Of a DNA stretch of 47,556 nt, positions 1 to 7,667 are shown piece after piece. Below the pieces are notes generated by a model, which had not been told where the DNA came from, did no database searches, and worked only from the letters and a program-made list of their open reading frames with translations. The stretch covers positions 1 through 47,556 of the forward strand of contig CAZRBY010000015.1 in NCBI GenBank assembly GCA_964598495.1. The letters are read 5' to 3'. Within the stretch, counting starts at the first letter, position 1; the number at the start of each line of letters is the position of its first letter. The stretch is from Cacconaster sp964598495. GTDB taxonomy: Bacteria; Bacteroidota; Bacteroidia; Bacteroidales; UBA932. A program made the translations under genes and the position numbers.

Positions 1-111
1 CGTTCACTCCTCAGACTCGTAGGTAAGAGACGTCAGTTGCTCGATTATCTAAAAGAGACCGACATTGAGAGATACCGTGAAATTTTGAAGGCCCTCAACC
101 TTCGTAAATAA
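1..111 (+). CDS. rpsO: 30S ribosomal protein S15 (C-terminal fragment)
   Basis: The open frame enters from the left edge and encodes the last 36 residues of S15, ending in TAA. The visible LVGKRRQLLDYL segment and the ending ALNLRK are typical of the C-terminal helix of S15, which binds 16S rRNA and helps organise the 30S platform. The start lies outside the window. A strong terminator follows, and then pnp; rpsO-pnp is a widely conserved gene order. The identification rests on a short but very characteristic C-terminus. Confidence 0.93.
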   Translation, partial: RSLLRLVGKRRQLLDYLKETDIERYREILKALNLRK

Positions 112-131
112 TACAAGCAGGAAAAAAAATG

Positions 132-164
132 GAGACCGCCGTTTTTAAAGCGGTCTCTTTTTTT
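132..164 (+). terminator. Rho-independent terminator after rpsO
   Basis: An 8-bp perfect stem (132-139 with 150-157, GAGACCGC/GCGGTCTC) encloses a 10-nt loop and is followed by a run of seven T. It separates rpsO from pnp, so pnp probably has its own promoter in 165-214, although only a weak -7-like TAatTTTA (198-205) is visible there. Confidence 0.9.
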
Positions 165-214
165 ATTAAAAAAACACTTTTTAAAGCGGAAACAATATAA
201 TTTTAGCGGAAATA

Positions 215-2470
215 ATGAATGTTATTAAAAAAACCATCCAGTTGTCCGATGGAAGGACAATAGAAATTGAGACCGGAAAACTTGCCAAGCAAGCCGACGG
301 TTCAGTAGTAGTAAAAATGGGCAAGACCATGTTGTTGGCTGCCGTTACATGCGCAAAAGAGGCAAAAGAAGATGTCGACTTCATGCCTCTTCAAGTTGAG
401 TACAAAGAAAAATATGCCGCAGCGGGCCGTTATCCGGGTGGTTTTATGAAAAGAGAGGGCAGACCCTCCGATTATGAGATCCTTGTATCACGTCTTATCG
501 ACAGGGCGCTACGTCCTCTTTTTCCTGAAAAATTCCATGCAGAAGTCTTTGTGACAGTAAACCTCATCTCTGCCGACGGAGTTGATATGCCGGACGCACT
601 TGCAGGACTTGCGGCTTCAGCTGCTCTTGCAGTGAGTGACATTCCCTTCGATGGTCCCATCTCCGAGGTGCGCGTTGCACGTATAGATGGCAAGTTCTGC
701 ATCAACCCCACCTTTGAGCAGCTCAATAATGCTGATATGGACATAATGGTGGCTGCCACTTATGAAAACATAATGATGGTGGAAGGTGAAATGAAAGAGG
801 TTAGCGAGGCCGACATGCTTGAAGCTATCAAGTTTGCACATGCAGAGATCAAAAAGCACTGCCACGTGCAGAAAGAACTTGAGAAGGAGGTGGGCAAAGA
901 GATCAAACGCGAATATTGCCACGAGACAGACGATGAGGAAGTTGAGAAGGCTGCCTGGAAATATTGTTATGATAGATGTTACGCTATCGCAAAGAGCGGT
1001 AGCGACAAACATGCTCGAACCGATCAGTTTGATGCACTACACCAGGAGTTTCTCGAGACCCTCCCCGAGGAGGAGAGAGATGAGAAGGCCATCATGGTTG
1101 CCAGATACTTCAATGCAATAGAGAAAAAGGCTATGCGCCGCATGATTCTCGACGAAGGCATCCGTCTCGACGGTCGCAAGAGCAATGATATCCGTCCTAT
1201 CTGGTGTGAGGTAGACTATCTCCCAGGCGCTCATGGCTCAGCTATTTTCACCAGGGGTGAGACTCAGTCTCTTACAACGGTTACTCTCGGCACCAAGGAT
1301 GACATGAAGGAAAGAGACGAGGTTCTATCCCGTGGCACGGACCAGTTTGTGCTCCACTATAACTTTCCTCCCTTCTCTACCGGAGAAGCAAAGGCTTCTC
1401 GCGGTTTGAGCCGCAGAGAGGTGGGTCACGGCAACCTCGCCTGGAGGGCACTCAAAGAGGTTGTACCGGTAGGCGAAGATAATCCCTATGCAGTGCGCAT
1501 AGTATCCGATATCCTCGAATCCAACGGTTCCTCCTCGATGGCCACCGTATGTGCGGGTTCTCTCGCTCTTATGGATTGCGGTGTGAAAATTTCCAAACCG
1601 GTTTCAGGTATAGCAATGGGGCTTATTTCAGATACCGAGTCCGAAAAATATGCTGTTCTTTCAGATATTCTCGGTGACGAGGACCATCTTGGAGATATGG
1701 ACTTCAAGGTTGCCGGCACTAAAGACGGCATCACGGCTACTCAAATGGACATCAAGGTAGACGGTCTATCATACGAGGTGCTGGAAAAGGCACTCGAGCA
1801 AGCACGCCAAGGTCGTGCCCATATTTTGAACGAAATGCTCAAAACCATCTCCGAGTCCCGTGCAGAGTACAAACCACATGTGCCTCGCATAATTCAGATT
1901 GTTGTTCCCGGTGAGTTCATAGGTGCAATTATCGGTAAGGGCGGCGAAGTTATTCAGGATATTCAGAAGCAAACCGAGACCAGCATCACCATTACCGAGT
2001 CCAAGAATGAGAAGGGCGAAGCTATTGGCTTGGTTGACATTTTCGGAGTTGATAAGGAGAAGATGGATGCTGCACTGGCACGTATCAAAGCCATTGTTAC
2101 GGTACCTGAAGTTGGTGTAGTCTACAAAGGTAAAGTGGTATCTATCGTAGAGTTTGGTGCATTTGTGGAAATTCTTCCCGGCAAGGATGGTCTGCTACAC
2201 ATTTCAGAGATGGACTGGGGCAAGACCGAGAAGGTGGAGGATCTCTTTAAACTCGGTGACGAGGTGGAGGTTAAACTCATTGAGATTGATCCAAAGACCA
2301 ATAAACTCCGTCTTTCACGTAAGGTCCTCCTGGAGAAGCCCGAAGGTTATGTAGAGCCTATACGTAGGCCCCGTCCTTCAGGTCCTCGAAATGACCACGG
2401 TCACGGCCACGGCGGTAATAATGACCGCAAAGGCGGATTCAGAAAAGATTTCAACAAAGGAAGAAAATAA
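215..2470 (+). CDS. pnp: Polyribonucleotide nucleotidyltransferase (PNPase)
   Basis: PNPase is the phosphorolytic 3'-5' exoribonuclease of cytoplasmic RNA turnover; it releases nucleoside diphosphates and can add heteropolymeric tails in reverse. The 751-residue protein has the full order: first RNase PH core (about 10-145), helical linker, second RNase PH core (about 325-545), KH domain with GAIIGKGG near residue 570, and S1 domain (about 634-703). The active-site segment GDEDHLGDMDF starts at residue 487, giving catalytic Asp488 and Asp494 by family comparison. The last 40 residues form a His/Gly/Arg-rich tail, probably disordered. Family length is about 700-750. The ATG at 215 gives the canonical N-terminus. 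It follows rpsO across a terminator and has its own terminator. Confidence 0.98.
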   Translation: MNVIKKTIQLSDGRTIEIETGKLAKQADGSVVVKMGKTMLLAAVTCAKEAKEDVDFMPLQVEYKEKYAAAGRYPGGFMKREGRPSDYEILVSRLIDRALRPLFPEKFHAEVFVTVNLISADGVDMPDALAGLAASAALAVSDIPFDGPISEVRVARIDGKFCINPTFEQLNNADMDIMVAATYENIMMVEGEMKEVSEADMLEAIKFAHAEIKKHCHVQKELEKEVGKEIKREYCHETDDEEVEKAAWKYCYDRCYAIAKSGSDKHARTDQFDALHQEFLETLPEEERDEKAIMVARYFNAIEKKAMRRMILDEGIRLDGRKSNDIRPIWCEVDYLPGAHGSAIFTRGETQSLTTVTLGTKDDMKERDEVLSRGTDQFVLHYNFPPFSTGEAKASRGLSRREVGHGNLAWRALKEVVPVGEDNPYAVRIVSDILESNGSSSMATVCAGSLALMDCGVKISKPVSGIAMGLISDTESEKYAVLSDILGDEDHLGDMDFKVAGTKDGITATQMDIKVDGLSYEVLEKALEQARQGRAHILNEMLKTISESRAEYKPHVPRIIQIVVPGEFIGAIIGKGGEVIQDIQKQTETSITITESKNEKGEAIGLVDIFGVDKEKMDAALARIKAIVTVPEVGVVYKGKVVSIVEFGAFVEILPGKDGLLHISEMDWGKTEKVEDLFKLGDEVEVKLIEIDPKTNKLRLSRKVLLEKPEGYVEPIRRPRPSGPRNDHGHGHGGNNDRKGGFRKDFNKGRK

Positions 2471-2473
2471 TAG

Positions 2474-2499
2474 AAAACGGCCCTTAGAGGCCGTTTTTT
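2474..2499 (+). terminator. Rho-independent terminator after pnp
   Basis: The stem AAAACGGCC/GGCCGTTTT around the loop CTTAGA begins 4 nt after the pnp stop and runs into a T tract. A degenerate interspersed repeat starts directly in the T tract. Confidence 0.9.
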
Positions 2500-2545
2500 A
2501 GTTCTGAGTTATTAGTTTCGAGTGTGTAGTGAGTTTATAGTATGA
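2496..2545 (+). repeat. Degenerate AGTTCTGAG-type interspersed repeat, copy 1
   Basis: This AT-rich unit starts TTTTAGTTCTGAGTT and continues through GTGTGTAGTGAG. It aligns without large gaps to 38752-38800 (TTTAGTTCTGAG, then TAGTTT, then GTGTGTAGTGGG); I count roughly three quarters of positions identical by eye. It encodes nothing recognisable. An inverted related copy lies at 2754-2786, so the intergenic region is flanked by inverted repeats. Confidence 0.65.
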
Positions 2546-2674
2546 TAGTAGTTAGCTCTGATTTTGATTTTTATTTACCAGATAGCAGCCATGAGAATGA
2601 ATATGGTTTCGGCCTAAGTAATAATAAACTTAAAATAGGCAATTAATGAAAGTTCTGTAAATTATTTTTTAATA

Positions 2675-2688
2675 ATTGTTTAAACAAT
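2675..2688. other. 14-bp perfect palindrome in the pnp/2829 intergenic region
   Basis: ATTGTTTAAACAAT is a perfect inverted repeat about 110 bp upstream of the promoter of the next gene. It could be an operator, but AT-rich palindromes also arise by chance. The rest of 2546-2750 holds no ORF or RNA that I recognise. Confidence 0.3.
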
Positions 2689-2753
2689 AATATAATTAAA
2701 ACGGGATAGCCTCAACTACTCCTCCCTTTTTATCATTACCAGTGACCGCCCCA

Positions 2754-2786
2754 CATACTACAAACTACCCACTACAAACTCAATAC
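2754..2786 (-). repeat. Degenerate interspersed repeat, inverted copy
   Basis: The reverse complement reads GTATTGAGTTTGTAGTGGG followed by TAGTTTGTAGTATG. It shares the GTAGTGGGTA core with the copy at 38752-38800 and the AGT/GAG rhythm of the family. It ends just before the -7 box at 2795. Confidence 0.5.
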
Positions 2787-2794
2787 TTTTTACC

Positions 2795-2802
2795 TATCTT
2801 TG
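2795..2802 (+). promoter_or_regulatory. Bacteroidota -7 box (TATCTTTG) for the gene at 2829
   Basis: A perfect TAnnTTTG match is placed so that transcription would start near 2809, about 20 nt before the TTG start at 2829. No clear -33 TTG is present at the usual 19-23 bp spacing. Confidence 0.65.
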
Positions 2803-2828
2803 TCCGGTGAAGGCTCATCAAGAGGTTA

Positions 2829-3845
2829 TTGCTTTTATTATTGTTTGTTATGACGAATTTATTTGGAACTGCTGCAGACGATAGGGGAGCTTTGTGCTAT
2901 TTTTCCTATAGTGTCGGAGGTGGAATGAGACGATTTTCCGGTTTTTCATATCAGGTTTCCCGTCTGGATGACGGCATGATTGAAATTCTGATAAACGAGG
3001 ATTTCCCTGATCAGAAAAGGATCATAACTTCCGACGAAACTGTTTTCAGCGATCTTCAGGCAATCATCGATGAGCACAACATGACTGCATACAAAGGCAG
3101 GTATGAACCACGTACCCAGGTTCTGGATGCAGATTCGTGGTATTTTGATCTCAAGTATGAATATGGATTTACTGTCAGTGCCAGTGGTGTTCTGAGGTAT
3201 CCGCGTGGCGGAGCAGCAGCCTTCAAAGCCTTGAAAGAGTACTTTGCAAAGTGGGACGAGGTGCCCGGCGAGGTGGATAGTATGCTTTCATTTGATTACA
3301 CCCGCGATACGGGAGAGGAAGAGTTGATACCCGTTTCCGGCAAAATGACAAGGTTCCGTTTTGATTGGCAACCCGATTATCTTGGCCGTGTCTACTATTA
3401 TGTGAATGCTACAACGGAGCCTCCGACCATATATTTTAAAAAAGGTAACATGGGCGACAATTCTTACCCTATCCCTATCGGTGCTGAAGATTTGGAACTG
3501 CTTAGGCACTTTGTGGCCTCGATGAAAGTGGACAACAGTTACGAGGATTCAACTCCGGCAGAGGGAACGGGTAACTGGTATCTCACCATTAATTTTGATT
3601 CGGGTGATATTATTGGTATTAACGGCAGAATCAGCGATCCCCGTACCGAAGAGGAGATTAGGATCTGCGAGCCGATTCACCATTTTTTCAAACCGATAAT
3701 TGCCAAGCTCGAAGAGCAGATGGAGGATATGGAGACCATTAATAAAGAGGAGGCTTTGCAGAATGACGGGAAGACTGATTCCGGTCGGAAAGAGGAGCAA
3801 AGCTTGAAATCCGCTCCCCGCAAATGGTGGCAATTCTGGAAATAA
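2829..3845 (+). CDS. Predicted secreted protein of unknown function with two repeated halves
   Basis: I do not recognise this family. The 338-residue frame begins with a hydrophobic stretch ending FGTAAD that looks like a Sec signal peptide. The body seems to contain two copies of one alpha/beta unit: a Trp-Tyr strand followed by a Gly-centred turn and a helix ending in paired aromatics, around residues 75-140 and 215-295. A charged linker leads to the C-terminus RKWWQFWK, a basic Trp-rich tail that may touch membrane. The start is uncertain. TTG at 2829 follows AGAGG, but the frame upstream reads Ile-Lys-Arg-Leu from an ATC at 2817, exactly where MKRLL would be expected; an in-frame stop lies at 2808. 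It is monocistronic, with its own promoter and terminator. Confidence 0.8.
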   Translation: MLLLLFVMTNLFGTAADDRGALCYFSYSVGGGMRRFSGFSYQVSRLDDGMIEILINEDFPDQKRIITSDETVFSDLQAIIDEHNMTAYKGRYEPRTQVLDADSWYFDLKYEYGFTVSASGVLRYPRGGAAAFKALKEYFAKWDEVPGEVDSMLSFDYTRDTGEEELIPVSGKMTRFRFDWQPDYLGRVYYYVNATTEPPTIYFKKGNMGDNSYPIPIGAEDLELLRHFVASMKVDNSYEDSTPAEGTGNWYLTINFDSGDIIGINGRISDPRTEEEIRICEPIHHFFKPIIAKLEEQMEDMETINKEEALQNDGKTDSGRKEEQSLKSAPRKWWQFWK

Positions 3846-3847
3846 AC

Positions 3848-3885
3848 AAAACAAAGGGGCTGACAATGTCAACCCCTTTGTTTTT
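3848..3885. terminator. Bidirectional terminator between convergent genes
   Basis: The stem AAACAAAGGGG/CCCCTTTGTTT (3849-3859 with 3873-3883) is extended by an inner TGACA/TGTCA pairing. A T run follows on the plus strand, and the upstream A run gives T on the minus strand. It serves the gene ending at 3845 and the minus-strand gene ending at 3915. Confidence 0.88.
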
Positions 3886-3914
3886 CAGCCGAAAGTCTCA
3901 CTTTCTAAGAAAGA

Positions 3915-4193
3915 CTATTTTGCAAGAGCTGACAGTTCCTCGCAGAGAGCGTCAAGACCTTTCAAAAGGTCATGACCTACTGCATTATAATGTGCTTTTA
4001 TTGCCTTTTTGCTGCTCTTGTCGGGGTGGTTTACCCTGTAAAAGAGACTGTCAGCCAGATCGCTGGCTTTATTTATGATGTTTTCTACACCTGTGATGTC
4101 CTTGTCAGGATGCAACATTGCAAAAAGCAGACAATCTTCTACAAAATCACCAATAAGAAACTCGATGTCTTTCTTGATTACTCTCAGATTCAT
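3915..4193 (-). CDS. Small helical hypothetical protein (92 aa)
   Basis: No function is recognised. The 92-residue product is acidic/basic mixed and predicted mostly helical, without signal peptide or membrane segment, so probably cytoplasmic. It contains FVEDCLLFAMLHPDKD and ends LCEELSALAK. It has the features of a real gene: a plausible ATG, its own -7 box at 4220-4227, a bidirectional terminator after it, and no competing gene on the other strand. Its regular helical pattern suggests a small structural or adaptor protein, but this is inference. Confidence 0.75.
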   Translation of the reverse strand: MNLRVIKKDIEFLIGDFVEDCLLFAMLHPDKDITGVENIINKASDLADSLFYRVNHPDKSSKKAIKAHYNAVGHDLLKGLDALCEELSALAK

Positions 4194-4219
4194 AATGATA
4201 TTTCTTTATAATTTGGCTG

Positions 4220-4227
4220 CAAAGGTA
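4220..4227 (-). promoter_or_regulatory. Bacteroidota -7 box (TACCTTTG) for the 92-aa gene
   Basis: On the minus strand this is a perfect TAnnTTTG. The predicted start of transcription is about 20 nt before the ATG at 4193. It lies only 10 nt beyond the stop of the upstream epimerase gene, so the small gene may also be reached by read-through. No -33 element is evident. Confidence 0.5.
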
Positions 4228-4237
4228 ACATTATTTT

Positions 4238-5410
4238 TTATAAAGTTATGATACCTGGTTTTTTTGTAAGGCCGAGACCGGGTTTATCCTCAAGTGTGAT
4301 GCGTCCGTCTACCAGCTTCATGCCGTCGAAACAGTCATTAGCGATAAGGTAATTTCCGTCAAGGTCGGCCCATTCTACCTTTGGTGCGATCTGGGCTGCC
4401 GCTGAAATGGCAACTGAGGTCTCAGTCATGCAACCTACCATAATTCTCATATGGAGAGCGTTTGCCAGTGAGACCATTTCGCGTGCTTCACGCATGCCGG
4501 TACACTTCATCAATTTAATGTTGATGCCATGGTAGACGCCCTTCAGGTTGGGAATGTCGGTAAGTCGCTGGCAGGCTTCGTCTGCAATGATGGGCAGAGG
4601 GCTGCGTTCGGTCAACCAGGCAGTCTCATCAACCATAAGTTTGTGCATCGGTTGCTCGATCATATTTACATTTCTCTCTGCAAGCCAGTTTACCATATCA
4701 AGAGCGTAGTGCTTGTCTCTCCAGCCCTGGTTGGCATCAATACAGATTACTGTATCTGTCTTGGCGCGTATGAGGTTGATCATTCTCTTGTCCTCTTTTT
4801 CCGTCATTCCGAGTTTTACTTTGATCACTTTTGTCCAGGAAGCTTCCTGAATTTTCTCATTTACAATGTCGTCACTGGCATCGTAGCCGATGGTGTAAGA
4901 GGTGTTGGGGCAGTCGTTTGGATTGAAACCCCAGATTTTCCACCAGGGTTGTCCCATAATGTTGCCTACAAGGTCGTGCAGGGCGATATCCACAGCTGCT
5001 TTAGCTGCTGTATTATTGGTGGTCAACTTGTCCACTTGCAGCATGATGTCTTCAATGCGGAAAGGGTTGTCAAACTTAGGGAGCACATTTTCGGCCACTT
5101 TTTTGAGGAACTCATGTACGGAAGCTTGTGTTTCACCCAAATAAGGGGGCATGGCTGCTTCACCATATCCTGAGTATCCGTTCCATGTGATACGGGTGAT
5201 CACAATGGGAGTTGTTGTTCTGGATGATCCTGAAATGGTGAAAGTGTATTTCATCTTGCCCATGAAGTTCTCCCACTGTAGATCGAGCTTATTGGTGGCA
5301 ACCTTGCTCTTTTTTGCTGCGTTAGCAGCGAAAAGATTACCGGGATGCCAAAGTGCAGCTGCTGCTGTCATCAAGCCGGCTGCCTTCAAAAATTCTCTTC
5401 TGTTGCTCAT
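4238..5410 (-). CDS. Dipeptide epimerase (L-Ala-D/L-Glu type), enolase superfamily, Tat-exported
   Basis: This protein inverts the Glu stereocentre of murein-derived L-Ala-D-Glu so that the dipeptide can be hydrolysed and reused. The 390 residues begin with NRREFLKAAG and an Ala-rich stretch, a twin-arginine signal that predicts periplasmic folding with metal. The enolase-superfamily signatures are complete: KxK at 197-199 (Lys199 acid/base), metal ligands Asp225, Glu252 (IEQP) and Asp277, second catalytic Lys299, and the DxD motif (Asp349, Asp351) that binds the dipeptide amino group in this subfamily. It lies 28 bp after the NlpC/P60 gene in one operon. A related pairing is known from other Bacteroides. 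Exact substrate range cannot be read from sequence. Confidence 0.92.
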   Translation of the reverse strand: MSNRREFLKAAGLMTAAAALWHPGNLFAANAAKKSKVATNKLDLQWENFMGKMKYTFTISGSSRTTTPIVITRITWNGYSGYGEAAMPPYLGETQASVHEFLKKVAENVLPKFDNPFRIEDIMLQVDKLTTNNTAAKAAVDIALHDLVGNIMGQPWWKIWGFNPNDCPNTSYTIGYDASDDIVNEKIQEASWTKVIKVKLGMTEKEDKRMINLIRAKTDTVICIDANQGWRDKHYALDMVNWLAERNVNMIEQPMHKLMVDETAWLTERSPLPIIADEACQRLTDIPNLKGVYHGINIKLMKCTGMREAREMVSLANALHMRIMVGCMTETSVAISAAAQIAPKVEWADLDGNYLIANDCFDGMKLVDGRITLEDKPGLGLTKKPGIITL

Positions 5411-5438
5411 ATTTGTGTGTTTTTCGTTGTTATAATCA

Positions 5439-6623
5439 TTAGAAATACCAGGGATGTTTTGCTATGGAAACCAAGCCGGGAGTTTGGTCTATTTGGTTCA
5501 AAACGCGCCTTGCTCTTACCAGTGTGCCGTCATAGAAATCTTCTGCGTCGGGCATTAGAGAGTTGATGTGGACATTGGTGGCCGAATGAATGAATCTGCC
5601 CTCTCCGAGATAAATTCCAACATGGGTTATCCTTTCGCTCCTCTCTTCAGTAGCCTTGCGGCCGAAGAAGAGCAGGTCGCCCGGCTGAAGGTCTCCCGGG
5701 AAGTTCTCGACATTGACATCTTCGCCCACTTTTGCCTGCTGGCTGGCATCCCGTAGGGTAATTACTCCGTTTAGGAAGTGAACGGTCTTTGTGAAACCGC
5801 TGCAGTCCATGGCTTTGATGGAGGTACCTGCCCAAAGGTAGGGAAAGCCGAGAAAGCCCTTACTTGTTGCAATAATATTTTCCTGGGTAGGTTTGCGTGA
5901 GGCAATCCAACCATTAAAAGATTCTGCGTCCTTTTTCGGGATAAATCCAATCTTTCCGTCAGGGATTCTAACCTTATAATATCCGCCTTGTTCTCCAACT
6001 CTCTCTACGATATTGCCCCAGACACCATCACTGACCACTTGTGAAGTGAGGTCTGCCTTTTCACGGAAAAGAGTATAGTATGTGGTGATAATCATGCGGT
6101 CGGAGGCCTTCCAGGCATTGAGCTCCTGCTCATCCATTCTTTGGAGACTGCCTACGGTTACCCAGGCGTGATAGCCTTCGGGAGTAACGATCCTGTACCA
6201 GTAGCTGCGTTTTTCGAGTAATTGTACAGGAGTACCCATCAGCAGTTGGGTGGCCATTTCCGAAGAGTAGTCAGCCTCATATCTGACGTTGGCTACAGAG
6301 TGTGATATCACTCCCCAAGTCTTGGCCTCGAATGCGGGGTCAGGGAGCACTATCATGCTGTCAAGCACATTGAGACCCTTCTCCGAGAGAGCTGCAAGAA
6401 GTGCATCTTTGGCTGCCTGCTCAGTTGTGGAGCCATATAGGACCTTCTGTCCATCGACCTCTTTGAGTATCGGTTCATAACTCTTCTCCCTGCGATCGGG
6501 AGCATATTGTGCTTTAATCTCCTTTGAGATTGTGTCAAATTGCTCTTGGATAGAGTCTGCGGGAGATCCACAGGACTGGATCAAAAACAGGGCTGCAATA
6601 GCCGTAATCAGGAATTGTCTCAT
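5439..6623 (-). CDS. NlpC/P60 lipoprotein, gamma-D-Glu-diamino acid endopeptidase-like
   Basis: By family, this is a cysteine peptidase cutting the gamma-D-Glu to diamino-acid bond of murein peptides. The 394 residues start with a lipoprotein signal (LIQSC, Cys18). SH3b-like domains follow at about 100-160 and 175-235, then an NlpC/P60 domain (about 245-375). Catalytic residues are visible: Cys274 in MDCSGF, His334 in THVGIYLG and His346 in FIHSA. Two SH3b domains before NlpC/P60 match the YkfC-type architecture. It is the first gene of the operon with the epimerase, whose substrate (L-Ala-D-Glu) this enzyme would release. The promoter box at 6652-6659 leaves a leader of about 22 nt. Confidence 0.92.
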   Translation of the reverse strand: MRQFLITAIAALFLIQSCGSPADSIQEQFDTISKEIKAQYAPDRREKSYEPILKEVDGQKVLYGSTTEQAAKDALLAALSEKGLNVLDSMIVLPDPAFEAKTWGVISHSVANVRYEADYSSEMATQLLMGTPVQLLEKRSYWYRIVTPEGYHAWVTVGSLQRMDEQELNAWKASDRMIITTYYTLFREKADLTSQVVSDGVWGNIVERVGEQGGYYKVRIPDGKIGFIPKKDAESFNGWIASRKPTQENIIATSKGFLGFPYLWAGTSIKAMDCSGFTKTVHFLNGVITLRDASQQAKVGEDVNVENFPGDLQPGDLLFFGRKATEERSERITHVGIYLGEGRFIHSATNVHINSLMPDAEDFYDGTLVRARRVLNQIDQTPGLVSIAKHPWYF

Positions 6624-6651
6624 TCTTTATGAAAATATTTGGTTCAACCTC

Positions 6652-6659
6652 CAAAAATA
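6652..6659 (-). promoter_or_regulatory. -7 box (TATTTTTG) for the murein-recycling operon
   Basis: On the minus strand this is a perfect TAnnTTTG, with the ATG at 6623 about 22 nt past the expected start. The plus-strand box of the radical SAM gene lies 10 bp away, so the two promoters diverge and probably exclude each other. Confidence 0.6.
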
Positions 6660-6669
6660 CTCTTTTTAT

Positions 6670-6677
6670 TATCTTTG
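6670..6677 (+). promoter_or_regulatory. -7 box (TATCTTTG) for the radical SAM gene
   Basis: A perfect TAnnTTTG. Expected transcription start is near 6684, which makes the GTG at 6690 almost leaderless and favours the ATG at 6699 as the translation start. Confidence 0.65.
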
Positions 6678-6698
6678 CGCAAGAATTAGGTGACAAAA

Positions 6699-7619
6699 AT
6701 GAAGAAAAGATACAACTCTTTCACCGGATACTACAAGAGCAAATATGGCAGCAGATTGCAGAAGATTGTGATAGATGCCGGTTTTACCTGTCCCAATCGG
6801 GACGGATCCGTTTCAGTCGGAGGGTGCACCTATTGTGACAACAATGCATTTCATCCCTCATACAGCACTCCCGATAAGAGTATTATGCAGCAGATGGAGG
6901 AAGGGATGGAGTTTCATCGCCGCAGATATCGCAGAGCAACCGGTTATATTGCCTATTTCCAGCCCTATTCCAACACTTACGCGCCTCCGGAACGCCTGAA
7001 AGCACTCTATGCAGAGGCTCTTTCCCATCCGAATGTAGTAGGGATAGCGATAGGTACGCGCCCTGACTGCATAGATGAAGAGAAACTGGATTACCTTGCT
7101 GCACTCTCGCGTGATCATATAGTAATGGTTGAATATGGGATAGAGTCGTGCTATGATGCTACTCTGGAGCGTATCAACCGCGGTCATACCTTTGATCAAG
7201 CTGTCACTGCTGTTAAGATGACGGCAGATCGTGGACTCGATGTATGTGCCCATTTTATCCTCGGGCTCCCCGGCGAGAGCCGCGAAATGATGCTTGAGAG
7301 TGCTCCGGTGATTAATTCGCTGCCGCTGACTTCGCTTAAATTTCATCAGCTGCAGATTATCAAAGGAACTTCAATGGAGAGGGAATTCGAGGCAAATCCC
7401 CAGGATTTTGTCACCTTTTCACTTGAGGAGTACATTGACTTTTTTGTAGATATATTGGAGCGTTTGAGGCCGGAAATCCGTATCGAAAGATTTGCCGGAG
7501 AGGTGCCTCCGAGGTTTGTAAAATCCAACCCTTGGGGTCTTATCCGTAATGTCGAACTGCTTCGTTTGCTCGAAAAAAAACTCGAAGAAAGAGATAGTTG
7601 GCAGGGCAAATTGCTCTGA
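6699..7619 (+). CDS. Radical SAM protein, TIGR01212/YhcC family
   Basis: A radical S-adenosylmethionine enzyme that should carry one [4Fe-4S] cluster. The cluster Cys residues have the family's unusual spacing, C-x11-C-x2-C (Cys31, Cys43, Cys46 from the ATG), within TCPNRDGSVSVGGCTYCDN. The rest matches the YhcC/YtqA group: EYGIES, a HFILGLPGE segment, and the C-terminal WGLIRN region. The substrate of this group is not established as far as I know. A GTG at 6690 would add three residues; I prefer the ATG because of the promoter position and the AGG just upstream. It is monocistronic and divergent from the murein-recycling operon. Confidence 0.9.
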   Translation: MKKRYNSFTGYYKSKYGSRLQKIVIDAGFTCPNRDGSVSVGGCTYCDNNAFHPSYSTPDKSIMQQMEEGMEFHRRRYRRATGYIAYFQPYSNTYAPPERLKALYAEALSHPNVVGIAIGTRPDCIDEEKLDYLAALSRDHIVMVEYGIESCYDATLERINRGHTFDQAVTAVKMTADRGLDVCAHFILGLPGESREMMLESAPVINSLPLTSLKFHQLQIIKGTSMEREFEANPQDFVTFSLEEYIDFFVDILERLRPEIRIERFAGEVPPRFVKSNPWGLIRNVELLRLLEKKLEERDSWQGKLL

Positions 7620-7640
7620 CACGAACTTTTGCTATATTTG
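7611..7640 (+). promoter_or_regulatory. Promoter of guaB (TTG-N19-TATATTTG)
   Basis: The -33 TTG (7611-7613) overlaps the end of the radical SAM gene, and a perfect -7 TATATTTG lies at 7633-7640, spaced 19 bp. The expected leader of guaB is about 20 nt. Confidence 0.75.
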
Positions 7641-7667
7641 TAGTTTATAATAGAAAACAATTGCGAT

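Noticed and set aside
2496..2786. CRISPR array
   Set aside because: The repeats are degenerate, AT-rich, irregularly spaced and inverted; there are no regular spacers and no cas genes.
4529..5173. A 214-codon plus-strand open frame opposite the epimerase gene
   Set aside because: The complementary frame encodes a complete enolase-superfamily enzyme with all catalytic residues; the plus-strand product has no recognisable features.
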